The notes beneath the pieces were generated by a model. That model did not search any database, was not told the DNA's origin, and was given only the letters and a program-made list of their open reading frames with translations. The position numbers and the translations under genes were made by a program. A stretch of DNA of 64,000 nucleotides from Branchiostoma lanceolatum (Eukaryota > Chordata > Leptocardii > Amphioxiformes > Branchiostomatidae), in NCBI RefSeq assembly GCF_035083965.1, contig NC_089738.1, positions 8,706,734 to 8,770,733 of the forward strand, in the 5' to 3' direction. Positions 11,901 to 23,000 of the stretch are shown one piece after another; positions within the stretch are counted from its first letter, which is position 1; every line of letters begins with the position of its first letter.

Positions 11901-13081
11901 CTGTGGTAAACACATGTTCGTCAACTGTCTCGTGAATCGAAAAAGGACTAACGTTAATAGCTCTTTTTCAACGGTCGGTCCTGTCAGTGACTTGCCTAAG
12001 TAGCTGCGGCCGCCGCCCGCTGCCCGCCCTCATCAATGAATATAGACACATTCATTTTTCTTTGATGGATACTATGTGCACATACATAAACGTACATGTC
12101 CTTGGTGCTGAACACCACCAACGCACACAAAATACCTACATGTCCTTGGTGCTGAGCGCCATCCACTTAAAAAGTCTAATTTCTCTGCCGTTGTTCCCAC
12201 CCCTGTGCCTACCAGGTACACCGGCGGGGTCTGGAGCTCATCCGCCCGGGAGCGCGTTGCTGTGACATCGCTAAAGAGCTGAACGAGATGTACCGGGAAA
12301 AAGGGTTGCTGGAGTACCACCCCATCGGCTACGGACACTCCTTCGGCGTCATGTGTACTTACTACGGCAGGGAAGCAGGTCTGAGAACAGATTTACTAAA
12401 TAATCGTTTGGGATTCAACTTAAGTTATATATTAATTTAATGATTAAGGAAAAATATGTTTATCGAATTCAAGTAATGTGAACAAGAACATTGGAATTTG
12501 TACATTAATATAGCTTGGCAAATAAAGTTCACTCTGCATTAAGCCCGCCTCCTGAGTAGTGACCCTTCTGAATCGGGTTGGCAGAAAGAGCTGTCCAGTC
12601 AAGATTTCGAAAAGCTGTCTGACCTTTTCTTCGTGTGGTTGCTCCCCCTGACAGAAAGTGATAGAATTGCAAGCATATGGTGTGTTCCAGTATATATCCC
12701 CTCGTGAAGCTTTTTCCGATGTCCAGACTGGACACCCTCATAAATCAGGCCCCCTACGCTCCACGATACATCGGTCGCGAAGGGTATCGTGGAGCGTAGG
12801 GGGCCTGATTTATGAGGATGAGACTGGACAGCTCTTTTCACTATCCCCTTCTGATCTTCTTCCTTCCGTTCTTGTTCCCAGATTTGGAGCTCCGTGAGGA
12901 CATCACGACCGTTCTCGAGCCCGGGATGGTCATGTCCATGGAACCAATGATCACGATCCCCGAGGGCATGCCGGGAGCGGGCGGTTACCGTGAGCACGAC
13001 ATCCTGGTGGTGACGGAGGACGGGGCGGAGGACATCACAGGCTTTCCCTTCGGTCCTGAACACAACATCATCAAGAAATAG
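8591..13081 (+). CDS. Creatinase (creatine amidinohydrolase), bacterial-type, with organelle-targeting N-terminus
   Basis: Nine exons: 8591-8744, 9109-9167, 9657-9855, 10305-10572, 10895-11043, 11279-11393, 11586-11667, 12216-12378, 12882-13081. All phases agree; product 462 aa. Known activity of the family: creatine + water to sarcosine + urea (EC 3.5.3.3), by a homodimeric M24 pita-bread enzyme without metal. Residues 60-462 match the whole bacterial creatinase of about 403 aa. The catalytic set is present with a constant offset of 59: His291 (in TDGGHNP, bacterial H232), Glu321 (ALERT, E262) and Glu417 (SMEPMI, E358). Other hallmarks are DGGQPWRR, FPMIAGYYTALERT, GYGHSFG, YGREA and PGAGGYREHDIL. 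Residues 1-50 are rich in Arg, Ser, Leu and Ala with no acidic cluster, suggesting mitochondrial import (inference). Exon 8 uses a weak donor, GTCTGA. AATAAA occurs at 13218. Vertebrates are not known to carry creatinase; the introns show this is a host gene, not contamination. Confidence 0.93.
8845..9045. repeat. (TG)n compound microsatellite in creatinase intron 1
   Basis: About 200 bp of TG repeats interrupted by CATG and TATG units. It ends about 65 bp before exon 2. Long Cys/Val or His/Thr open frames on both strands are translations of the repeat. Confidence 0.95.
9893..10060. repeat. Dispersed repeat, creatinase intron 3
   Basis: The words gtccgccatactggatggttaaacct and gtatacattatt recur in intron 5 at 11085-11170 (ggccgccatattggctggttaaacct, gtgtataatgtgtaatcattatt). 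It is a pair of related interspersed repeats in the same orientation inside one gene; no terminal repeats were identified. Confidence 0.5.
11082..11172. repeat. Dispersed repeat, creatinase intron 5
   Basis: Second copy of the repeat described at 9893-10060, shorter, beginning just after the donor of exon 5. Confidence 0.5.
12736..12817 (+). repeat. Perfect 34-bp-stem hairpin in creatinase intron 8
   Basis: The left arm 12736-12769 and right arm 12784-12817 are exact reverse complements (34 bp) around a 14-nt loop (atcggtcgcgaagg). Partial pairing continues outward through the related words gactggac and gagactggac. It is either a very young foldback element or a pre-miRNA-like intronic hairpin. 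No protein frame uses it. Confidence 0.85.
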
Positions 13082-13589
13082 CCATGTCCTTCATGATAAG
13101 GCAATAGCCAGCATGCAATTGACGTCGTCAAAATTAAACAAAACATGGTCCTTATAAAACATCTTTACCTTTGTCTCTTTTTTTCTTTCTTTTTTAAACA
13201 TCAGAAAGATGTATTTGAATAAATTGCAAAGGACGACTTTGTTACATGAAACGATATCACTTTATGTATGAAAGACGATATGAAGTTATGGTAAACACAC
13301 AGCGCAATAAGAAAGACATGCGGTGATAGCAATTGGGTCGCCAGCGTAAACGGTAATGAATAAAGCTTTCCAATGATATACAATACGAAACAATCAAGTT
13401 TCCGAACTTTTTGTGTTAGGTTTAATTTGATTATGAAAATCATTTAGAAAACACTTCACGGTGGAACCAATATCTACAAGAGACCTGTAGCCGCCTTTGC
13501 AAACCGTTTAGCTATAGGTGGCGTCGGCGTCAATTTTTTTTAGGGACTGATTATTCGCGATTTTCAACATTTTGTCGCTCCCTAAAAAT

Positions 13590-13741
13590 AAAATTTGCAA
13601 GTGTAGGCAGGCCTCGCACAACCTACATACAGCAGCTGTGTGAGGATGCAGGCTGCAATTTAGAAGAACTGCCAAGAGCAATGGAGGACAGGGAGGACTG
13701 GAGGAGGAGGGTGATGTTCATCCGTGATACTCTCACGACAA

Positions 13742-13827
<86 letters not shown>

Positions 13828-13830
13828 AAA
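13590..13830 (+). pseudogene. LINE ORF2 extreme 3' end with (GAT)n tail
   Basis: The plus-strand frame from about 13606 reads PRTTYIQQLCEDAGC, later AMEDREDWRRRV, and ends TTR-stop at 13742. This pattern (RPR.T, then D..DWR.RV) is the C-terminus of many animal non-LTR retrotransposons. It is followed directly by about 85 bp of ATG/GAT repeats, the kind of simple tail such elements carry. The 5' part is missing. Confidence 0.7.
13742..13828. repeat. (ATG)n microsatellite, LINE tail
   Basis: Almost pure trinucleotide repeat starting at the stop codon of the LINE remnant. Confidence 0.95.
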
Positions 13831-15020
13831 ATAAACGTACGTCGCAGCGCCGCCTATATAAGGCCTGCAAATGAGGCTACAGGTACAAGAAAACGGTGGC
13901 GGTGGGTACCTAACGTTAGTTGCATTTCATTCTGTAATCTGATTTGTCAAACAGCGCTTCTGGAATGTCTATGGAAGATCTCATTACCACTTCATCCGTT
14001 TACACCTTTAGTCTTTTCTTCAGAGTGGGTCTGACTGGGGGGTTGCCCGGTTGGTTACGCACTGAAATTTTGCGACACCATTTTCGAAACGTCCCTAACG
14101 AATCATCAACAGCCGGCCATGTAGTACTACGGCATTCACAGATTCAGGCTTTTCAGGGAGTTGGGGCACACAAACCCATTTTCATAAGGTGCTATTCAAT
14201 AGTGCAAAACTGTAACGTTATTCATATAACGTTGACGTAATACACGCCAGTTTTTATGGGGACACTGGTGATAGCAATATGTTCAGCTGAGGGCTAGGAC
14301 GACTTCATGTACTAGTATCTAGATAACTTTATTGCGCAACAATTGTACACGGTACTGCAAAGTATGGCTTGTGCATAACTACGGTTCTATATATATATCT
14401 AAGGACTAATCTACCTAATACAAGACTGTGACGTCATAGTATGGGATTGGAATGGGTTCTTAATCTTACAAACATTGGAGGAATTTAAAAATATATGTTA
14501 TGTCATATAACGTTAACGTTATAAACATAACCGCATGAAGACAAAATTAACAGTAAAATTTTAACATTCTGTAAGACGTGTTCAAGAGAAACCTATCTAC
14601 TTTTTTGAAGCAATATCACAGTCTTCATGATATGGGTTAATATTTCCGTTTATATAAATTCAAAGAACATTCAGGTCCCCGAAAACGTGAATGGAACGTT
14701 CCGAACTACCTTCGTTGTCACGTGACAACCTTGCGGTCTCGAAGACAGTATCGTTTGCGCTGAGGAGAATGTTGACATTTTGTGTTGAGCTTTTCCGGCT
14801 CAAATATCCTTCTACAATCGAAGTCCTTCATCTGAGACTGTTTGTCCACATTGGTGAAGAGATGTAGCTTTCTACCAGGCTGAATATGGCTCGTTTCTGT
14901 GTGAAAGATGTCTTCAAAACGTCCTTGTACCGAGTGGCAGAAGCCAAGGAACCCCCCAGATTTCAACATCGCACAGGACAACGTGAATGCGAGTGTAAAT
15001 AGGGGAAAGTCTGTGTAAAT
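13831..15020. other. Intergenic DNA and putative promoter of the EF-hand gene
   Basis: Around 14318-14420 there is a LINE 3' UTR-like stretch (ataactttattgcgcaacaa). Near 14715-14730 the palindrome gttgtcacgtgacaac contains an E-box (CACGTG) about 300 bp before the ATG at 15021, so the interval 14700-15020 is a plausible 5' UTR/promoter. Open frames here show no splice or family support. Confidence 0.35.
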
Positions 15021-15269
15021 ATGACATCTTCTAGTTTCTTAAACCCGACGGTTTGTGAGGTGAGTTACGACGATGAGATCGCGACTGGTGGACGGGAGGT
15101 GGTGGCGGCGTACACCCGACCGAGAACAGGCGGGCTGTCTCCTCCCCGCGCCCGCCCGCAGGTGCTCCGCGACACGCCGTCCCTGTCCTTCGGAGACTAC
15201 GAGGAGTATCGGGAATACGTCAAGTGTATCTACCGGGACAGCAGGCCCGTCTCACAGCTAACGTACTCC
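15021..15269 (+). CDS. Candidate alternative first coding exon of the EF-hand gene
   Basis: ATG at 15021, 83 codons, ending at a strong phase-0 donor (tcc|GTAAGT). The frame is GC-rich and coding-like, with the motif SLSFGDYEEYREYVKCIYRD. The next in-phase acceptor downstream is exon 2 of the EF-hand gene at 21794, so it may be an alternative first exon giving a 944-residue product, or the first exon of a different transcript. No exon between 15270 and 20044 was found that would make it a separate gene. Confidence 0.5.
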
Positions 15270-15635
15270 GTAAGTAGAGTCGCCAGCAAAAGAATATGGT
15301 ATATAAAAGTACAAGGAGCTCGAGCACTTGTTGATATGTTTTGTGAAGGAAAAAAAATTATGAACCTGTCTCTGAAAACCCGAAGGGGTTTTCTTACTTT
15401 GAAATCACAGAGGGGTGGGGAATACAAAATTAATTTGATATCAAGAACGGTTCTGGGTTGGTGTTTGAACACCTTTTCATCTACAACTGTCACCAATGTG
15501 AAGTGAACAAAGGCAAAACTTTCCAAAAGTCACAGATTTCCTTGATTCGTTTAAGAGATTTTTCCGTGATTGGTTCGTGTCTCTGCTTTCAGGCATTATA
15601 TAAAAAAAATTATGAGAATTCTTGATGATCATTAA

Positions 15636-15855
15636 TGTCTACTAACATAATTCCACCAGGGTACATAATTCCGCCACCCTAAAAAGATACATCCAAACAG
15701 ATCTCCGATCGACCCAACATCCCCCAGTATAATGCACTCCTGTATATCTAAACTGTGCATACCTGGGGGGTCCGGTGCTGCACTAGAGATCTCTTAAATC
15801 CACAGTTTTTTTCAAAGTGGCGGATTAATGTAACCTGGCGGATTAAAGTTAATGG
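15636..15855 (+). repeat. About 210-bp interspersed repeat, family B copy 1
   Basis: Contains ctactaacataattccacca, gtataatgcactcctgtatat and tacctggggg. The same order occurs in inverted orientation at 42630-42838 with roughly 80-85 percent identity by eye. No open frame; probably a MITE. Confidence 0.7.
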
Positions 15856-16444
15856 AGGTTACATGCTCTGTATACGTATAATGATGAATTCCCAGATGTC
15901 CCTATGAAAACTGCAGTAATCTTTTCCAACTAATTGTCTTACGGCGTTTTATTATACTGGCCATGTCTAATGAGAAATGCAGCATATGCTGTTTCCAGGT
16001 GATTTTTCTTGTTTGACTCTCAACAAAGCTATAGCAGGTAAGGTTATCAACTGAAATATTTCTCATTCTTCTTCTAGCAGCTGTGTGTTGTGTATACATA
16101 AACCTTTTCAGGAAAGAATTACATGTACCGTAGTCGATACCAGAAGCATATTGTTATAGTTAAGGTGGCATTTTTGAGTGGGTTGATGCAGGTTTATCGT
16201 TTCTAATGAGTACTTTGCACAGTTGTATAAAATGTACGTATATACGTAGAGCCGTTGCTTTGTTTTATCAGCCATGTTGTACTTTCACCTGTATGACCCG
16301 TAATTGCGATACCATGATGTCAACTGTATCAATCTGGGGCTGTTTGTTTACTTAGCGTGGTTACTTGGCGTATCGAGTGGCCTGTGCGGCCATTGTTCAG
16401 ATTGAATGGGCATTCACCTCTTGATACCACTGTAAGGACTGCAT

Positions 16445-16512
16445 TTAACCTCCCACATGCTGCCTAACCCTGTAACCAATACAAATCTGATTTGATGCCA
16501 AAAAAGGCTAAC
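16445..16512 (-). repeat. TTAA-bounded mini-element, diverged copy
   Basis: Begins ttaacctccc, contains tgctgcctaaccctgtaacc, and ends in a degenerate ggctaacct. It matches the family described at 40620-40700. Confidence 0.6.
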
Positions 16513-18861
16513 CTCTAAGTCTGACTAATTGCTAGATAATGTTACACTTAAGTCTAAAGGAAATATCACCTTTCTATATAATTGATGAGAGGATATCCCT
16601 GTCCATTTGTTACTATAGTGTAAGCCCCACTGGTATTACAGCAGTTTGACAGAATCAATGGCTAGAGCTTTTAAGGTAGTAGTTACAAAATGTATGTAAT
16701 AGTTTAAGTATGTTGTAGCATTGGTTTCCTTTGTGTATCTACAGACAAAAGAAGATAGGATGTTTCTTGACCTGGTTTGAAATTGACGGAATCTTCTCTT
16801 TTTTTTCAGTGGAACAGTGGCTGTCTTTTTATTTCCTTCCAAAATTGACCTTTAAAGTGGACTTAAAAAAGAACAAGAATTGAAGATCTCATAGCTCCGT
16901 GAAATATCTTTAGTTTTTGTGAATTATTCGTTATTAATATTATGAATATCTAGTTGATTCTGTCCAGTGTATTTTCCACACTGGCTCTCATAAGGCAAAA
17001 GTAATGCATCTAGCAGCGGATTGAAGACAGGAAATGGCAATTTTGACCTAACTTCCTGTCAGTGCCCCCAGCTGTCCAGCAGGTGGAACCAGCCTGTCGG
17101 GGGAATTACAAAACATGTAGGCCACTTCACTTCCTGTCGGTCTGCAATTTTCCTGTCACTCTATTATATTGAAACAACTATGAACACACAAGCACAGAAA
17201 AGAACGATATTGAAATAACTACGAACACTCAAGCACAAAAACAAACAGACATACCAAATATAAAGGTAAGAATACAATAGCCACAAGGCATTGTACTTTG
17301 CTGGAGGAAATGATACTGAAAAGCAATGAAAGAAAAAGTTATCACAGTGATACATTGGGCCTCTCCGACTTAAATGTTGGCCCGATTTACAAAACAAATA
17401 CAAGCATTCAATTTCTAATGTTGATTCATATGCTAAATGGTACATTATTCTTCTAGGATCTTTTTTTTTTTCAAATCAGAAAAAAATTGAAGTGGGTAAA
17501 TCCGAGAACCAAGGAATTAAATTGCAGGGGCCAAAACAAGAGTTATGTTTGTTTTTCTATCATGTGGCAAATCTCATTGTCCAGTCGAAAATCCATATCC
17601 CTCCGAATGTCTGGTAAATGTTCCACCAGTAGATTACAATCACGCATGCACACCTGGCTTTCATCTGCATAATCTATGGATTACATCTCAAAGCCCACCT
17701 GAAGCCAGTTACCACATACCACATTGTACCATCTGAAATCCTATAGCAACTGTTGAAATACTTTAAAGCAATGAACAAAAAGGCAATATGTCAAAGATTT
17801 GCATTCATCATTAGAAGAATATTTCTGCACACGTTACGGTAACCATTTTTGTCAGAATGTGTACATGGATACAGACGTTTTGATAGCTGTAACATCTGTA
17901 AGTCTCTTTTGTTATGTTACATGCCTATAGAATGATAGGGAGTGTGGATATCATATTTGTAAGGTAAATCTGAGGTGTGTACATTGTTTGTACATGATTT
18001 AATGCTGGTGTTTGAAGTCTATCTTAAGAAGTTTATAGCCCATATGACCAGAGGTTTCTTGCAATATTTTGTTGGCAAGAAGTTTGAGGCAGATACTCGT
18101 AAGTGCTACAAACAAACTTTTTTTAACTTTGAGAGCAAAGTATATATCAATCTGCTCAAGATACTCAAATATATTAATGTAATTTGCAGAAGGAAAAAAG
18201 GTTTAAGATCAAAATATGCAATTTTGCAGGATGCAAAAAATTCATGCATGGTATCCTAAATCATATTCAAAAGTGTATCTGGACGGAGATTCATTCATCC
18301 AACCGAAAATCCGTCCACCCGGATAGATTTGCCAAGTGGCAGCATAGTAAAACATAGATTCACAGATCACAATTCTTGTTGTATTACAAGAAAAAAATAT
18401 AAAGATACGCTGTTGTTTGATTACCATAGCAACAGGCAGTCCTAACATATAGGTCAGTAAACTTGTTATCTTCAACGAAGGCCCACTAATCTTCCTAATG
18501 TGTCTTTAATGGTGCTAATTGATATGTACCAACCTACCTGTTCCAGGCTTGAGCACACAGAGATAATATATTGTGCCTATGGGCCACAACAACAGTTATC
18601 TGATTTCGGGGTGTTCTGTTAGGTTCTGTATGTTTACAGGTTGAGATATTTCAGAACTCAATTGAGAGGGATTATCATAACATTTGCAAGGAAATGGGAG
18701 ATAAATTTTCTACATAGAATATATGGAATTCATATGTTGCTGTTTACATGTACTAGCATAAACCAATATGCAATTGTACTTTAAATTTGAAATTTTTGCA
18801 ACATAATTTTCTTACCAGAGCTGAATTAGAAATAAAACAAAGGTCGCACACCAGGGGGCCC

Positions 18862-19035
18862 AAAATCAACATTGACCTTTAAATTTGTCTCTTCAACACC
18901 TACCCACAAACCAAATATCATCACAATCCATCCAGAGGCTTTCAAGTTCTGCTGACCACAAATATCTGGAAACACACACAGATGCACACACAGACAGACA
19001 CACCAAAAACAATACCTCCATTTTTTATGGAGGTA
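18862..19035 (+). repeat. Interspersed repeat with internal CA tract, family C copy 1
   Basis: Ordered words: cattgacctt, ccaaatatcatcac, tgctgacca, aatatctgga, CACA tract, accaaaaacaatacctcc and atggaggtaac. The same order recurs at 23380-23575 in the same orientation. Confidence 0.65.
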
Positions 19036-20044
19036 ACTAAACAATAAATATGTGATTACTAGTAATAGTGATGCTTATTGGACCTTGAAGTTATACATTT
19101 TATAACATTGATGTAATCAAGACTTTTCTCAAGGTATTTACTAATTAACTGCATATTGATTTGTATCTATTGGAATGTCCCCTTGTTCAGCACATATCTT
19201 GTACATTAGAACTAATAATAGGAATTTGCAAGAAACTACATGTAACACACAAAAGTACATAACCTGTCCCTCCTCTTACATTTAAAAGTGGAATAGCCTG
19301 GAGAAATGTTGTGCCATGTTGTCATGGTAACCTTTAAAACAGCCACAGGTGCAATCCTTGGCCCAGATGAACTGTCATAATGATGTATGATAAATAGTTT
19401 ATTTGAACCACCGTTTCCAACTTTGAGTGATTACTGCTTTCTTTGTTGTACTCTTGAGAATGGTGTCACAACTTGAAAATCTGTAAACAAGTTTTCATGT
19501 TTTCACAACTAAAAAGAACAAATCTGTGAGCCTTTAGGGCAAAAATACAACTAGCTGCCTTTCAAATTCAATGGATTCAACAGCAAAATATGAAGGTGAA
19601 ACATGTTTTTTGTTGCCTGTCTCAGCTTTGCTATACAAAACGTGCATAAGCACAATTTTACAATCTGCACTTGTTATTGGATAATCTCCAAGCTATGGTA
19701 AACTGAGTCTTTACCAGTGGACGTTTGGTTAGTTGACACGAAAACTCAGTCTGTCCTTTTGATGTCGGAGTACAAACACCCCACTAATCTGTATAGTTTA
19801 TGTTCAGAAGCACCTATTATTGACATGTTTCCATGGCTGCAGTCAAAGGCTTGTAGTACTTCCCTGGGTACTTCATGCTTGGTTTATAGGCATGTAGTTG
19901 GCTAGGAGACAGGTTTGGACTGGAATGGCATTGCCTTGTTTTTACCGGGAGTCGGTACAGAGTGGCTTGTGTGTGCGGGCCCTGCACTCAAAACTCTAGC
20001 CTTAGGGGCACACGCAACCCAGGCCTTCTGAGAACGTATTCGCC

Positions 20045-23000
20045 ATGAGTGGAGGTTACAGGACAGCAATAAGGAGACCATATATACCTCCCGTGGTAAG
20101 TTGAAGGCTTTGTGACTTTTAAACTTATTACTTAAGGCTTAGGTTCACATTCATATTAAGCTTTGTTGCAAAATATATACTTAGGTCAGACTCTATATTA
20201 TAGGTCAAGGAAGGGCTGTTATTAGCAATGGCTCTTTTTCTTTGAATAATTGAAAGTTCTGTTTCTTTGAAATGAAAAAAAAAAATGTTTTGTGATGTAG
20301 GACAGTTTTTGTGTGGAAAAGGTGTCAACTTGTGGGATCGGGACTTTATCTGTAAATGTACATTGTACAATTATATATGATATATGATCCATGAATATTT
20401 TCATCAGGTTGGTAAGTCATAGGAAAACTGTTAAGGAAAAGTGGAGTCCATTCAGGCCATGAGAAAGTTGTTAGTTTGGTAGTTAACAAAAGGAAGGTTT
20501 TGGTTTTCCTATAAATTATATGTTTCTATGAATTACATGTGTTTCTCCAGTGCTCTATCCTGACCCTCAAATTTGTGCACTGGTAAATAATGTATAGTAT
20601 GCAGGGCTAGAAATTCATTTTTGGGAATAGGTGCAATTATGCACAAACTTGGGGTGCACAACATAAAGTTAAGTATGTTAGCAAATTAAAGCTTAAAAGT
20701 TATTGCAAAAAAATTGTTTTAAAAGTTGCCTCTCTTCAGAGTTTGAGCATATTCACCCAGGATTTTGAGCCCTCGTACTATATCAGCATGTTTCTACATC
20801 TGACTTGGCCATATCTTTATCGATTTGCCACCCAGAGTGTTACAAGGTTTAAGCTGCTTTCCGCAATAGGTCAGACCAACTACAAAACATACATTGTCGC
20901 AACCCAAATCCAATCAGGCCAAGGCTTGGTACATGTAGTCAATTTGCCATGGATATAATAAGCTAGTGCAGTGAACAGTAAATACAATATCCCTGAATAG
21001 TCTTGTTACATGTACAATGTTATCAATATCAGGACTTTGAATGTGGATTGCTGTATTGTAATCAATGAATAGCTCATAGATTCAAGCTTTTTTTCAGTGG
21101 TTATTATCTATATTGGCATATATTTGTACATGAACAAACAAATTGGCAACAGCAGAGTGATAAGTTTTAACCTTTAGCACACTGAAGTAGCTGTTTGGCA
21201 CCCAATTTTCTATTAGTTACAATTAGGTAGCAGGGAGAAGGTTAAAGAACTTTGATCTAATCAATAATTAAGCTCTACGTGTAAGTAAGTCCATTGGAAT
21301 ATTTTTCCTTGTGTCTCATGGTCTTGCAAAACAGTCCCGTCCTCCCCCCACCTGTTGAACAGCCTCGTTACAGTAATAACAGGGCACCACCCAACGCATC
21401 TGACAGACATCATTAGACCCTGGCAAATCGGCCCAATTTAGAACAATAGCAGGAGATTTACCGACAAAGGGACGAGGTGCCAGGGAACGACAGGTGCCCT
21501 GATTGATGATTGTGTCGTTTTTTATGGCCTTTTTCTGTCTTCTTTGCATTTCTTAGATCGCGGAGCCATGGAGGAGCCGTTTTTGCAGTGTATTCCTATA
21601 AGGATTGAACATGTATGTGTATTAGATGTACTAATGGTGGAAATAAGAGGTGTTAGAGAATGGTAGGGGACTATGGAAAGGTGATATTCAGGTAAGGGTA
21701 GGTCAGAGTTGGTGTGAGAGGTTGTGTCGCATCATGTATGGGAGTACAGCACTGTATTAATGCTAACTAGATCATAATTCTCCGACTCTACAGCCAAGAA
21801 ACACACCCAGCACTCCGTTCATCGGTAACACACAGACAGTCCTCCACCAGCCGAATGCCTGGGAAGTCGGAGCCCGGCGAGAACGCGTCCACACCGCCCC
21901 CTGTAGTGCGACGCGCCGAGTCCCCACGGCACGCACCATGCCCGGCGCGGTACGCAGTACCCCCACGGTTCCCAACCGGGTGCCTACCAGTCACAACATC
22001 AACGCTGAGACATTCCGTAGACCACAGTGGATACCGGCTTTAAATGCTTGGGTACCTGAAACAAAACAGGTAAGAACATTTAGAATCCAGAAGTTTATGT
22101 TTTATTTCTTTGTGTTTGTATGTGTGTGTGTGTGTGTACAGGATAGCTGTGTATTGCAGGTTGACATGATGTAGAAATTATCAAATGCTAGTGGGTCCCC
22201 TAGAGACTTCCTTTTGAATAGCAGCTTGTTGATTGTTTCTTGGATAATAAGTAGAAAGTAATAGATGGATTGCCATAATTTTTTGGGGCTCAGTAGGTTA
22301 TACTTAAAGAACTCAAGAATACAAGAAGAGTCTGTTCCCAGTAACAACAGGGCTGGTTGGATGCATGCCCTGAGCTTTTCTTTGATCTGCTTAGTGTTGT
22401 AAGCCGTATTGATTTGTATTGATTGAAGGGATTAAGAGAATTAGGGGATCATATAAGCCTATTAAGTTGATGGCATTGTGGGATATAACGACTTGGTGCC
22501 ACTAGCAAGCACAACGAATTTTTTGATACAATTTGAAGGAAATTATGTTTGAACATCCCTGTACCAAAATTGTATAGTCATGGTAGAAAAAAAAAAGCTT
22601 TGGTATTTTCTCTTCTTTTGCTATTTAAAAGTCAATTGTTAATTGTAGAAAACAGCAATTAAAACATTTCAAAATGGCCTGATTAAAAACAAACAAGTGT
22701 TATAGTTTTGTACATTAAAGTGTTTGATAGAAAACTAATGTACCCTTTCTTTACTGTGCACATGTAGATCAACTTTTTACACACACAAAAAAACAACATT
22801 TTGGAAGATTTCTGACAGGTTGTTGGCTACAGAAATCAGAAGGTACAGATGTGTGGATTATATCCTTGTGTAAGGGTGTTTAGCGGCTCTTGTAATTTGT
22901 AATTTGTTTGTATTACCTCCACTCCAAAGTGGCCACACAATGGCCAGGATACGCTCATCTGACCCCCGACCCATGACGAGTATCGTGTTTTCTACGGCGC

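Noticed and set aside
14718-14981. 87-codon minus-strand frame upstream of 15021
   Set aside because: No family resemblance; better explained as antisense of a 5' UTR/promoter region.
20128-20404. Minus-strand frames in the EF-hand gene intron 1
   Set aside because: Low-complexity Lys/Phe-rich translations of AT-rich DNA without motifs.
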